Part shown: piece by piece, positions 50,845-59,650 of the stretch | How the letters are laid out: every line of letters starts with the position of its first letter | Position numbering within the stretch: the first letter of the stretch is position 1 | Source of the DNA: JAPPLB01 sp965218555 | GTDB lineage: Bacteria > Acidobacteriota > Terriglobia > Bryobacterales > UBA6623 | Direction of reading: 5' to 3' | Length of the DNA: 64,000 nt | Assembly (NCBI GenBank): GCA_965218555.1 | Contig: OZ244625.1 | Location: 2,046,001-2,110,000, forward strand | Made by a program: the position numbers and the translations under genes | The notes under the pieces: model-generated | The model's database searches: none | The model's input: the letters and a program-made list of their open reading frames with translations, nothing else | Told to the model about the DNA's origin: nothing

Positions 50845-53810
50845 TGACGACTGATACGAGCGAAAAGGAGCTGGAATCGCTCATCGTCGGCGTCCTGGTC
50901 GATCGAAACGGTTATGTGCATGGCGAGCCCGAGGACTACCATCGCGAATACTGCGTGGACTGGGCGCAACTCGCGGCCTTTCTGTCAGAAACGCAACCGG
51001 ATGCGTTCGAGGGCCTGCGCCTCGCAGACGATGGCCCGGCGCGCCGGAAGTTCCTGGCGCGTCTTCAAGGGGAGGTTTCCAAGCGCGGCGTCATCGACGT
51101 GCTGCGCAAGGGGGTCAAGGACGGGCCGCATCACGTCGAGCTCTTCTACGGCGCGCCGTCTCCCGGCAACCCCGCCGCTGCTGAACGCTACGCGCAGAAC
51201 CGCTTCTCGGTCACGCGCCAGCTTCGCTACAGCCGCGACGAGACCCTGCGGGCGCTCGACCTCGGCCTGTTCATCAACGGCCTGCCGGTGGCGACCTTCG
51301 AGCTGAAGAACAGCCTCACCAAGCAGACGGTCGAGGACTCCGTGGAGCAGTACAAGCGCGACCGCGACCCCCGCGAGAAGCTCTTCGAGTTCGGCCGCTG
51401 CGTAGCGCATTTCGCCGTGGATGACCACGAGGTGCGGTTCTGCACGCACCTCAAGGGCAAGGGTTCGTGGTTCCTGCCCTTCAACCAGGGCTGGGACGAC
51501 GGCGCCGGCAACCCGCCCAACCCGGACGGCCTCAAGACCGGCTACCTCTGGAAGCGGATTCTCACCCGCGACAGGCTGACCAACATCCTGGAGAACTACG
51601 CGCAGGTCGTCGAGACCAGGGACGAGAAGACGGGCAGGAAGAAGAAGGTGCAGATCTGGCCGCGCTACCATCAGCTCGACGTGGTGCGCCGGCTCTTGTC
51701 CGATGCGCGCCGGCACGGCGCGGGGAAGCGGTATCTCATCCAGCATTCGGCCGGCAGCGGGAAGTCCAACTCCATCGCCTGGCTCGCCCACCAGTTGATC
51801 GGGCTCAGCAACGACGGTGCGGGGGTGTTCGACTCCATCATCGTGGTCACCGACCGGCGAATCCTCGACAAGCAGATCCGCGACACGATCAAGCAGTTCG
51901 CCCAAGTCGGGGCTACTGTCGGCCATGCCGAACGCTCGGGGGACCTCCGCAAGTTCATCGAGAGCGGCAAGAAGATCATCATCTCAACGGTGCAGAAGTT
52001 CCCGTTCATCCTCGATGAGATCGGGGACGAGCAGCGGGGCCGAAGCTTCGCCATCATCATCGACGAGGCGCATTCGAGCCAGGGCGGCAAGACCTCGGCA
52101 GCGGTCAGCATGGCGCTCTCCGAGGAGGGAGCCGAGAAGGAGGACGAGACCACCGAGGACAAGATCAACCGCATCATGGAGGCGCGGAAGCTCCTCTCGA
52201 ACGCGAGCTACTTTGCCTTCACCGCCACGCCCAAGAACAAGACGCTGGAGACCTTCGGCGAGGCGTACGACGCGGACGGGCAGACCAGACACCGCCCGTT
52301 CCACAGCTACACCATGAAACAGGCGATCCAGGAGGGTTTCATCCTGGACGTGCTGCGGCACTACACGCCGGTCAAGAGCTACTACAAGCTCATCAAGAAG
52401 ATCGAGGACGATCCCGAGTTCGACATCAAGCGCGCCCGGAAGAAGCTGCGCCGCTACGTGGAAAGCCACGACTATGCCATCCGGCTCAAGGCCGAGATCA
52501 TGGTGGACCATTTCCACGAGCAGGTGCTGTCGCTCAACAAGATCGGCGGCCAAGCGCGTGCGATGGTGGTGACGGGCGGCATCGAGCGCGCGGTCCAGTA
52601 TTACCACGCGATCCGGCAATACCTGCTGGAGCGCAAGAGCCCGCACCGGGCCATCGTCGCCTTCTCAGGCGAGCATGAATATGGCGGGGTGAAGGTCAGC
52701 GAGGCGTCCCTCAACGGCTTCCCGCCCAGTCGGATCGCCGACGAGATCCAGCGGGACCCGTATCGGTTCCTCATTTGCGCCGACAAGTTCCAGACCGGGT
52801 ACGACGAGCCGCTGTTGCACACCATGTACGTGGACAAGATCTTGTCCGGGATCAAGGCCGTGCAGACGCTGTCGCGTCTCAACAGGGCGCACCCGAAGAA
52901 ACACGACGTGTTCGTGCTCGACTTCATGAATGATGCCGATACCATCCAGGAGGCCTTCGCCGACTACTACCGGACGACGATCCTCAGCGAGGAGACCGAC
53001 CCCAACAAGCTGCACGACCTTCAGGACGCGCTCGGCAGCTATCAGGTGTATTCCGACGCGGAGATCTACCGGTTCGTGATGCTCTATCTGGGCGGGGCCG
53101 ACCGCGACCGGCTCGACCCCATCCTCGACGCCTGCGTCGCGGTCTACAAGAAGCAGCTCGACGAGGACGAGCAGGTGGACTTCAAGGGCAAGGCCAAGGC
53201 GTTCGTGCGCGTATACGGCTTCCTCGCCTCGATCCTGCCTTACACGAACGCCGAGTGGGAGAAGCTCTCGATCTTCCTGAACTTCCTCGTGCCGAAGCTC
53301 CCCGCGCCCGTGGAAGAAGATCTGTCCAAAGGCATCCTTGAATCCATCGACATGGATAGCTACCGGGTCGAGAAGAAGGCGGCGGTGCGCATCCAACTGG
53401 CGGACGAGGACGCCGAGATCGACCCGCTGCCGACCACCGGCGGCGGCCTCATACCGGAACCCGAACTCGACCGCCTGTCGAACATCCTCAAGACCTTCAA
53501 CGACCAGTTCGGGAATATTCCCTGGGAGGACGAGGACCGGGTTCGCCGCCTCATTACGGAGGAGATTCCGGCCAAGGTTGCGGGCGACACCGCCTACCGC
53601 AACGCCCGGGAGAATTCCGACAGGCAGAACGCCCGGATCGAGCATGACGAAGCCCTGAGGCGCGTGATGACTGCCGTGCTCAACGACGATGTGCAACTCT
53701 TCAAGGAGTTCACGGACAACGAGGGATTCCGGCGAGGGCTGACGGATTTCGTCTTCGGACTGACCTATGCGCCGCCGCGGGCCGGGAAGCAGACGGCGGT
53801 CCTGGGCTGA
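50844..53810 (+). CDS. hsdR: Type I restriction endonuclease subunit R
   Basis: 988 residues. The nuclease domain has LPVATFELKNSLTKQ (the ExK part of PD-ExK). The translocase follows: HSAGSGKSNSIAWLAHQL with Walker A from about residue 304, IIDEAHSSQGGKTSA (motif II), and FAFTATPKNKTLE (motif III); FQTGYDEPLLHTMYVDK and QTLSRLNRAHPKK are motifs V-VI. It cleaves unmodified DNA after ATP-driven translocation. It starts by overlap with DUF4411, so its expression is tied to the intervening toxin-antitoxin genes. The N-terminus MTTDTSEKELE recurs in two stubs downstream. Confidence 0.95.
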   Translation: MTTDTSEKELESLIVGVLVDRNGYVHGEPEDYHREYCVDWAQLAAFLSETQPDAFEGLRLADDGPARRKFLARLQGEVSKRGVIDVLRKGVKDGPHHVELFYGAPSPGNPAAAERYAQNRFSVTRQLRYSRDETLRALDLGLFINGLPVATFELKNSLTKQTVEDSVEQYKRDRDPREKLFEFGRCVAHFAVDDHEVRFCTHLKGKGSWFLPFNQGWDDGAGNPPNPDGLKTGYLWKRILTRDRLTNILENYAQVVETRDEKTGRKKKVQIWPRYHQLDVVRRLLSDARRHGAGKRYLIQHSAGSGKSNSIAWLAHQLIGLSNDGAGVFDSIIVVTDRRILDKQIRDTIKQFAQVGATVGHAERSGDLRKFIESGKKIIISTVQKFPFILDEIGDEQRGRSFAIIIDEAHSSQGGKTSAAVSMALSEEGAEKEDETTEDKINRIMEARKLLSNASYFAFTATPKNKTLETFGEAYDADGQTRHRPFHSYTMKQAIQEGFILDVLRHYTPVKSYYKLIKKIEDDPEFDIKRARKKLRRYVESHDYAIRLKAEIMVDHFHEQVLSLNKIGGQARAMVVTGGIERAVQYYHAIRQYLLERKSPHRAIVAFSGEHEYGGVKVSEASLNGFPPSRIADEIQRDPYRFLICADKFQTGYDEPLLHTMYVDKILSGIKAVQTLSRLNRAHPKKHDVFVLDFMNDADTIQEAFADYYRTTILSEETDPNKLHDLQDALGSYQVYSDAEIYRFVMLYLGGADRDRLDPILDACVAVYKKQLDEDEQVDFKGKAKAFVRVYGFLASILPYTNAEWEKLSIFLNFLVPKLPAPVEEDLSKGILESIDMDSYRVEKKAAVRIQLADEDAEIDPLPTTGGGLIPEPELDRLSNILKTFNDQFGNIPWEDEDRVRRLITEEIPAKVAGDTAYRNARENSDRQNARIEHDEALRRVMTAVLNDDVQLFKEFTDNEGFRRGLTDFVFGLTYAPPRAGKQTAVLG

Positions 53811-53811
53811 C

Positions 53812-53959
53812 AGCGCGGCTCCCCACAGGCGTCCGGGAGCGGTCTTTGCCTGAAGCCGATCCACTGGCGGCCGAAGAAGACCTGGACGACACCGTCGTCT
53901 CAGACTCGGAGTCGGCTCTCGACGAACTCGAAACGGCACTCGAAGCAGCGCGGGCATGA
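53812..53959 (+). pseudogene. Second HsdS C-terminal tail remnant
   Basis: Starting just after the hsdR stop, the frame reads ARLPTGVRERSLPEADPLAA then an acidic end (SESALDELETALEAARA) and a TGA that overlaps an ATG. ARLP is exactly where the tail of the complete HsdS continues after KLDVREAA, and the acidic variable end is typical. No start codon or upstream part exists. It is the end of a second hsdS, joined directly to an hsdR start. Confidence 0.65.
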
Positions 53960-53997
53960 CGACGGATACCTCGGAATGCGGCGCTTGGATGCTGTGA
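53956..53997 (+). pseudogene. HsdR N-terminal stub 1
   Basis: ATGACGACGGATACCTCGG encodes MTTDTSE, the start of HsdR, then CGAWML and a stop. The ATG overlaps the stop of the hsdS tail remnant (ATGA), reproducing a typical hsdS-hsdR junction. The rest of this hsdR is interrupted by the toxin-antitoxin pair that follows. Confidence 0.6.
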
Positions 53998-54017
53998 TAC
54001 ACTGAAACTGTGAGACT

Positions 54018-54314
54018 GTGTCAGTGAGGAACATCACGGTATCCGTTGACGACGACACCTATCGGCGTTCCCGCATCCGGGCGGCGGAGCTGGACACCTC
54101 GGTATCCGCGCTGGTGCGGGGCTTTCTCGAACGCCTTGGTCGAGAACGGCTCGACGGGACCGGCGAGCATGAGACCGCGGCGGAAACCAAGCGAGAACGC
54201 CGCCGCCGGCTGTTGACCGAGGTATTCGAAGACATCTGCGCGACACGTGGCGGATTCAGGGCGTCCGACAATCTCGCTCGGGAAGCTCTGTACGACCGCG
54301 ATGCGATTCGTTGA
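54018..54314 (+). CDS. Ribbon-helix-helix-type antitoxin
   Basis: 98 residues from GTG 54018 (GTG 54024 is possible). RNITVSVDDDTYRRSRIRAAELDTSVSALVRGFLERL is a short beta strand followed by two helices, as in CopG/ribbon-helix-helix antitoxins. The charged C-terminal part would wrap the toxin. Its end overlaps the PIN gene by 14 bases. The sequence before it (CTGTGATACACTG...CTGTGTCAGTG) contains an imperfect inverted repeat that could be the operator. Confidence 0.75.
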   Translation: MSVRNITVSVDDDTYRRSRIRAAELDTSVSALVRGFLERLGRERLDGTGEHETAAETKRERRRRLLTEVFEDICATRGGFRASDNLAREALYDRDAIR

Positions 54315-54726
54315 CACCAACGTGCTGATCTACGCGGTCAGTCCGTCTCTTGAGGAGGCTGAGAAACGTCGCCGGGCGCAGAACCTGTTGCTGGAGGGTG
54401 ACCTCGCCGTGTCCGTCCAGGTACTGCAGGAGTTCTATGCGCAGGTCACACGGCCCGGCCGCGCGGATGCGCTGACCCATTCGCAGGCGCTGCGGTTCAT
54501 CGAGTCCATCCGTGGATTTCCGGTTCAGGATATTACGCTCGCGGTGTTTCGGGCCGGCGTCTCAATAAGTCGACGCTTCAGGCTGTCGTACTGGGATGGA
54601 GCGATTCTCGCTGCCGCGCGTGCCTGTGGCTGCGACGCGGTGTACACCGAGGATCTGAGCGACGAGCAGGACTACGACGGCTTGCGCGTGATCAATCCGT
54701 TCAGCGAGCAAGGGAGTCAGCCATAG
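54301..54726 (+). CDS. PIN-domain toxin (VapC-like)
   Basis: 141 residues. MRFVDTNVLIYAV begins with the first metal-binding aspartate (Asp5); VQVLQEFYAQVTR holds the conserved glutamate, and LSYWDGAILAAARACGCDAVYTEDL the later acidic residues of the PIN active site. VapC toxins cut tRNA or rRNA when freed from the antitoxin. It overlaps the antitoxin gene and its stop overlaps an hsdR stub (ATAG, perhaps a decayed ATGA). Confidence 0.85.
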   Translation: MRFVDTNVLIYAVSPSLEEAEKRRRAQNLLLEGDLAVSVQVLQEFYAQVTRPGRADALTHSQALRFIESIRGFPVQDITLAVFRAGVSISRRFRLSYWDGAILAAARACGCDAVYTEDLSDEQDYDGLRVINPFSEQGSQP

Positions 54727-54935
54727 ACACCGATACCTCCGAACACGGCCTCGAACGCCGCATCTGCACGGCGCTCAGCGGCTATCCCTGCGCTCCTCCG
54801 AAGGACGGCAGTGTCGCGGAGGCGCGGCCCTTGCCTCTCTCTGTTTACGATGAGTTCCGCGAACCGCCTGCGGGATACCGCTCGACAATATCGAGCGCAT
54901 CGGGATTTGACCTACGCAGGACTGACGGTGCATGA
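54723..54935 (+). pseudogene. HsdR N-terminal stub 2
   Basis: Reads DTDTSEHGLERRICTALSGYP, matching HsdR N-termini of the type MTTDTSE-GLE-LICTAL-GxP, with ATA in place of the start ATG. Similarity fades after about 54830 and the frame stops at 54935. The remaining intergenic bases to 55014 show nothing recognisable. Together with stub 1 it brackets the RHH-PIN pair. Confidence 0.6.
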
Positions 54936-55014
54936 CCGGTTAGGCCGGTCATCGCCTTTGCAGCTGTTGTAATACTCGGACAGGCTCCCTGTCCGCCGGG
55001 CCTGGTGACTCGAA

Positions 55015-55818
55015 TCAGAGCTTGAAGAGCTCTCGCAATCGTTTCGTCTGGGCCCGGCTGACGGGGATTTCGGTGCGCCGTTTGTCACTCATCCGCAGTT
55101 GATAGCTCGACTTGAACCAGGGGATGACTTCCTGGATCTTGTTGATGTTCACCAGATACGAGCGATGCGGGCGCCAGAAAACGGCCGGGTCGAGATTGGA
55201 CTGCAACTCTTCGATCGTTCGGTAGTTCGAGTAGCCTTCGATCTGGGTTGAGACGATGGTGATCAGGCCGTCCTGGATGCCGGCGTAAATCACATCATTG
55301 GCGTCGACCAGCAGGAGCCGATTGCTGTGCTTGAGCAACACCTTCGTCGGCCGGTGCAAGCCGCTCCTGAGTTCCGCCAGGAGCGACTCCAGGCGGCTGG
55401 TTTCCTGCGGGGGCGCCGTCAACAGTTTCTCGGCGCGCTCGATCGATTTGGCGAGCCGTTCCTTCTCGATGGGTTTCAGCAGATAGTCCACTGCGTTCAC
55501 TTCGAACGCCTGAACAGCGTACTGATCGTATGCAGTGGCGAAGATGAAGTACGGGATGGGCGCTCCCGAGCCCGCGAGTTCCCGGACAACTTCCAAACCA
55601 TTCAGGCCGGGCATCTGAACGTCCATGAACACGATGTCGGGCCGATGCCGCTCGATGAGTTGCAGGGCCTCGAGGCCGTCTCCGGCCGCGCCGGCAACCT
55701 CGACGGAAGGGAACGATTTGAGCAGGAACGCCAACTCCTCTTGCGCCAGTTGCTCGTCGTCAACGATCAGCGCCGAGAACGTATCGGTTGCCTTTGCGTT
55801 CTCACGCATCTGTCCCAT
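55015..55818 (-). CDS. LytTR-family response regulator
   Basis: 267 residues. The receiver domain (TFSALIVDDEQLAQEELAF; DIVFMDVQMPGLNGLEVV with the phospho-acceptor Asp; FATAYDQYAVQAFEVNAVDYLLKP) is followed by a LytTR DNA-binding domain (NRLLLVDANDVIYAGIQDG; FWRPHRSYLVNINKIQEVIPW; IPVSRAQTKRLRELF). Such regulators are normally paired with a LytS/YpdA-type sensor kinase; none is adjacent, so it is an orphan here. ATG 55809 is an alternative start. Confidence 0.92.
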   Translation of the reverse strand: MGQMRENAKATDTFSALIVDDEQLAQEELAFLLKSFPSVEVAGAAGDGLEALQLIERHRPDIVFMDVQMPGLNGLEVVRELAGSGAPIPYFIFATAYDQYAVQAFEVNAVDYLLKPIEKERLAKSIERAEKLLTAPPQETSRLESLLAELRSGLHRPTKVLLKHSNRLLLVDANDVIYAGIQDGLITIVSTQIEGYSNYRTIEELQSNLDPAVFWRPHRSYLVNINKIQEVIPWFKSSYQLRMSDKRRTEIPVSRAQTKRLRELFKL

Positions 55819-55953
55819 CTAAGCACGCCGAAATCTGACCGTCCAGTCTCAGGTCCGTGTGTCAGCGGGCGGTGTTTCGTGGCAACGCAGTTTCGACGGG
55901 AACAGACAAGCCAGGTGCCGGCCGGAGCCGAAAGAGCCCCGGGCAACAACGTT

Positions 55954-56877
55954 TCATGCCAGCAGCCGCTGTAGATTGCCGCCGAGGATTGCTCGCGCGT
56001 CCTCGGCGGCAGCACCGAGTTCCTCGAGAATCATCATCTGCGCTTCCAGCACCGCACTGTTCCATCCTCGCGGAAAGAACGACGAGTCTGAGCCAAAAAG
56101 CAGCCGTTGAGCCCCATAAACCGCAAGAACTCGACGGAACACGTCCTTGAGATCCATCTCAGAGGCGAGGTACTTCACCCAGGAGTTCGTACTGGAGGTG
56201 TCGAGATACACATTCGGCGCCAAGTCTCCGAGTATCAGAACCTCGCGAAAATATCCGGCGCCGAAGTGGGGGATTACGAAGTTGACCGAGGGGTGCTCCA
56301 AAGCCACGCGATGCAAAGCGATGGGATTGGAGAAGCTCATGTCGAACTTCGACGGCAAGCCCAGTTTCTTGCGCACGCCGACCGTCAGCACCCCCATGTG
56401 AACGAACACGACCAAGGGCCGCCCGGCCGCGAGTTCGTAAATGGGGCCGAGCGCATCATCCTGTACGGAAAAGCGGTGCATCGCCGGGAACAGGCAGATC
56501 CCCTTCAAACCCAGCTTCTCGACCGCGTTGCGAGTACGGTCCGAAGCATCGGGCGCCCAGGGATTGAGCATGAAATAGCCGTGGATACGGTCGGGGAAGG
56601 CCCGCGCCGCGTCCGCCGCCGACTGCTCATCCCCCGGCAGGCTCGCCATCAGCGCGATCTGCTCCACTCCGTAGCGGTCGAGTTCCTCTACCCACCGCGC
56701 GGCGAGTTGAGCAGTGTCTTCCGGCGGCAAGTCCCAACCGAGTTGTTCGACAACTGCATGGTCGGGATTCTCCGCGGGCAGCCCGGCCTTCTGCGAAGCG
56801 AGGATGCGAAAGAAGTTGCGCGAGAACAAGTGCGCGTGAGCGTCCCTGACCGGGACGTCGCCCCAGGGTGTTTGCAT
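55954..56877 (-). CDS. Amidohydrolase-2 family protein (cytoplasmic)
   Basis: 307 residues, without signal peptide. VRDAHAHLFSRNFF has the HxH metal pair; VVFVHMGVLTVG and FVIPHFGAGYFRE the next histidines; LLFGSDSSFFPRGW the terminal aspartate. This is the TIM-barrel of the ACMSD/amidohydro_2 group. The reaction is unknown. It is followed 26 bases away by the PBP gene on the same strand (upstream in transcription). Confidence 0.83.
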   Translation of the reverse strand: MQTPWGDVPVRDAHAHLFSRNFFRILASQKAGLPAENPDHAVVEQLGWDLPPEDTAQLAARWVEELDRYGVEQIALMASLPGDEQSAADAARAFPDRIHGYFMLNPWAPDASDRTRNAVEKLGLKGICLFPAMHRFSVQDDALGPIYELAAGRPLVVFVHMGVLTVGVRKKLGLPSKFDMSFSNPIALHRVALEHPSVNFVIPHFGAGYFREVLILGDLAPNVYLDTSSTNSWVKYLASEMDLKDVFRRVLAVYGAQRLLFGSDSSFFPRGWNSAVLEAQMMILEELGAAAEDARAILGGNLQRLLA

Positions 56878-56903
56878 GAGATGATTCTTAGCGCAACCGA
56901 GGC

Positions 56904-59504
56904 TTACCGGAAGGCATCGAGGATACGTCCGAAGAACCCCTTCTTCTTCGGAGGGCCGTCCTCGTCCTGCCGCCCTTTGTCCGGCGGCGCATCCAGGACG
57001 GGGATCGTGATGCTCGGGGGCAACGCCTGCGTTTCAATGCCGCTGTCGGCGATTTCGACTTCGGCCTCATCGATGACCTGCTCGCCGCCGCTATCCCAGC
57101 CCGCGACGTTGGTCGCCAACAACAGTTGGCGGCCCTGACCGCCGTGGAGCCGGCAGTAGCGGTTCGGCTGCGAGCCGGCGACGAAGACTTCCGTACTTCT
57201 TTGCGGGCAGGAGTAGGTGCCCAACTCGTAGGTGACGGGGTCGATCTCGGCTGTCACGATGCCGTCCACGGGCTGGAACGGTTCCGGGTTGCGATACTCC
57301 CGCAACGTGTGCGCGCTCTTCATGAACTCGGTCCAAATCGGCAGCGCCGAGTGAGCGCCTTCCAAGGCCAAGTCGGTATTGTCGTCGAACCCTACCCAGG
57401 CCACGCACACCAGGTTCGATGTGTAGCCGGCGAACCAGCCGTCGTCATCCGTGCCGGTCTTGCCGGCCGCGGGCTCGGTGAATCCCATGCCGCGCACGCG
57501 CACCGCCGTGCCCCTGCGAATGACGTCCTCGAGCATGTGCGTCACGATGTAGGCGACGCGCGGATCGAGCACTTCTTCTTCCTGCGGACGGTTTCTCAGC
57601 AGAGCGTTGCCATTCGGGTCGGTGACGGATCGAATAAAGTACGGCTCCATCCGCTTGCCGCCGTTCGCGAAGACCGTATAGGCTGCGGCGATATCGAGCG
57701 GTGTCACCTCGTACGCCCCCAGCGCAACCGCCGGTGTAGCCAGAATGTTCTCCCCCAATCCCGCCCGCTTCGCCAAGTCGCTTACGCGGTCGAACCCTGC
57801 TAATTCCGCCACCTTGACGGTCGAGATGTTCATCGACTTGACCAGCGCCGTCCGCATCGTGACGGTACCGTAAATCTTGTTGGAAAAGTTCGACGGCTCG
57901 TAGGGCTTGTTGTCCCACCAGAACGTCGTGGGCACATCGTCAATGATGGAAATGGGCGTCAATACTTCTCGCGTGAGCGACGTAAAGGGATCGTCCTCAT
58001 GCTCGATCGCCGTGTCGACCGCGGCGGCGTAGACAAAGGGCTTGAAAGCCGACCCGGGCTGTCGGTAGGCCAACACGCGGTTGAGTTGGCTCTCGCCGTA
58101 GTTACGGCCGCCGACGATCGCCTTGACTTCGCCGGTTGTCGGGTCAATCGCGACCAAGGCCGCCTGGGCGCGAGGCGGCGGGCCGCTCGGTGGATATCCG
58201 AAGGCGGAGTACTTGCCGCGTTTGTGTTGCCGGGCCACCTTCTTGTCGACCTCGGCCATGCTCACGCGAATCGCTTCCACGGCGGCTCTTTGAAGCTGCA
58301 TGTCGAGCGTTGTGTACACGTGGTACGACCCCGTGATCAATTCTTTCTCGCCAAAGTGTTGCCGTAAGCCACGGTTGACCAGATCGACGAAGTACGGCGC
58401 GTTGCTGTATTCGATCTTGCCGTGCGCCAGCTCGATCTCCGCCTCAACGGCTGACCGGTAGTGGTCCAAGGTGATGTATTGCTCCCGCAGCATCGCCCGC
58501 AGAACCGAGTTGCGGCGCTTCTTGGCGCGTTCCGGGTGGCGGTAGGGATTGAGGTAGCTTGGCCGCTGGATCAGACCCGCCAGCAGCGCGGCTTCGTGCA
58601 GTTCCAGAGCACGGAGGTCCTTGTCGAAGTAGGTTTCGGCGGCCTCTCCCATGCCCATGACGTTGTAGCTGCCGCGCCGTCCCAAGGGGATCTGGTTCGC
58701 ATAAAACTCGAAGATCTGCTGCTTGGTAAGCCGGCTCTCGAGTTGCAGCGCGATCATCGCTTCCTCGAGCTTGCGCTTGGGGGTCGGGTCCGGTCTCAGG
58801 AAGAACTGGCGCGCCAACTGCTGCGTCAGAGTTGAGGTTCCCCGGGGGCGGCGCCATTGGACAATCCCGTCGAAAGCGGCTCGCGTCGCGCGGATAACAT
58901 CGATTCCGGCATGGCTGAAAAAGCGGTGATCCTCGATTGCCAGGACAGCGTTTCTCAAGACATCGGGAATGTCGTCGTAGGCAACCAGCCTCCGCTTGGA
59001 GCGCGTCTGATCGGACAGGTTCGTGACGAGGGAGGGCTCCAGCTCGTAGGCGTTCTGAGGGTTGTTGTCGTTCAGGGAAACGATTCTCGTCACACGGCCT
59101 TCGCTGAAGTAGAGAACCGCCGGTTCCTGAATGAAGTAGGAGAGCACACCCGGATAGACTTCAATCGCACCGGGCTTGATGCTGAAGCGGCCTACCTGGT
59201 TGTGCCGCGACTCGGAATAGCCTGCCTCGCGCAAGTGCGCAACGACATCGGCGATCTCCATCTCGTCGCCGACGAACACCGGATCCGGCGCGGCCAGAAT
59301 CTTGGAAGTACGGTTGAAGGGGCCGCCGTGCAGCTTGGCGTCGATGAGTTTCGCGTACTCCCAGTAGAAGTGGTTGAAGGCCACTCCGCCTGCGATGGCC
59401 GTGATCAGAAACAGAGCCAGCAGTACTTTTCCGAACGGACTCTTCGCCAGCCGAAACAGCCGGCCAAGCATGCGCGAGCGGACTACAAGTTTTCCAGTGC
59501 CCAT
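56904..59504 (-). CDS. Class A penicillin-binding protein (PBP1-type)
   Basis: 866 residues. A membrane anchor lies near the N-terminus (FGKVLLALFLITAIAGGVAF). The glycosyltransferase domain contains LAIEDHRFFSHAGID with the catalytic Glu and GTSTLTQQLARQFFL. In the transpeptidase domain, GSAFKPFVYAAA carries the SxxK serine and AGKTGTDDDGWFAGY the KTGT box. The C-terminus is a charged, probably disordered tail with PPDKGRQDEDGPPKKKG. It builds and cross-links peptidoglycan. An UB2H-like region of PBP1B seems present before the GT domain (VHLREAGYSESR), favouring a PBP1B-type relation. Confidence 0.92.
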   Translation of the reverse strand: MGTGKLVVRSRMLGRLFRLAKSPFGKVLLALFLITAIAGGVAFNHFYWEYAKLIDAKLHGGPFNRTSKILAAPDPVFVGDEMEIADVVAHLREAGYSESRHNQVGRFSIKPGAIEVYPGVLSYFIQEPAVLYFSEGRVTRIVSLNDNNPQNAYELEPSLVTNLSDQTRSKRRLVAYDDIPDVLRNAVLAIEDHRFFSHAGIDVIRATRAAFDGIVQWRRPRGTSTLTQQLARQFFLRPDPTPKRKLEEAMIALQLESRLTKQQIFEFYANQIPLGRRGSYNVMGMGEAAETYFDKDLRALELHEAALLAGLIQRPSYLNPYRHPERAKKRRNSVLRAMLREQYITLDHYRSAVEAEIELAHGKIEYSNAPYFVDLVNRGLRQHFGEKELITGSYHVYTTLDMQLQRAAVEAIRVSMAEVDKKVARQHKRGKYSAFGYPPSGPPPRAQAALVAIDPTTGEVKAIVGGRNYGESQLNRVLAYRQPGSAFKPFVYAAAVDTAIEHEDDPFTSLTREVLTPISIIDDVPTTFWWDNKPYEPSNFSNKIYGTVTMRTALVKSMNISTVKVAELAGFDRVSDLAKRAGLGENILATPAVALGAYEVTPLDIAAAYTVFANGGKRMEPYFIRSVTDPNGNALLRNRPQEEEVLDPRVAYIVTHMLEDVIRRGTAVRVRGMGFTEPAAGKTGTDDDGWFAGYTSNLVCVAWVGFDDNTDLALEGAHSALPIWTEFMKSAHTLREYRNPEPFQPVDGIVTAEIDPVTYELGTYSCPQRSTEVFVAGSQPNRYCRLHGGQGRQLLLATNVAGWDSGGEQVIDEAEVEIADSGIETQALPPSITIPVLDAPPDKGRQDEDGPPKKKGFFGRILDAFR

Positions 59505-59650
59505 TCCGTCACCTGGTTCGTTCGCAAGCCGCGCCCCGACACTCCGTGGAATTGGTCACTTCAGAGCGGTAGGGCTTGGTGCGCGCGTTCGCAAACCGCG
59601 AGAGCGCCGGCGGGAACGGGGCTCGCGGGCCGTGTTTTCCCGAAGCAGCA

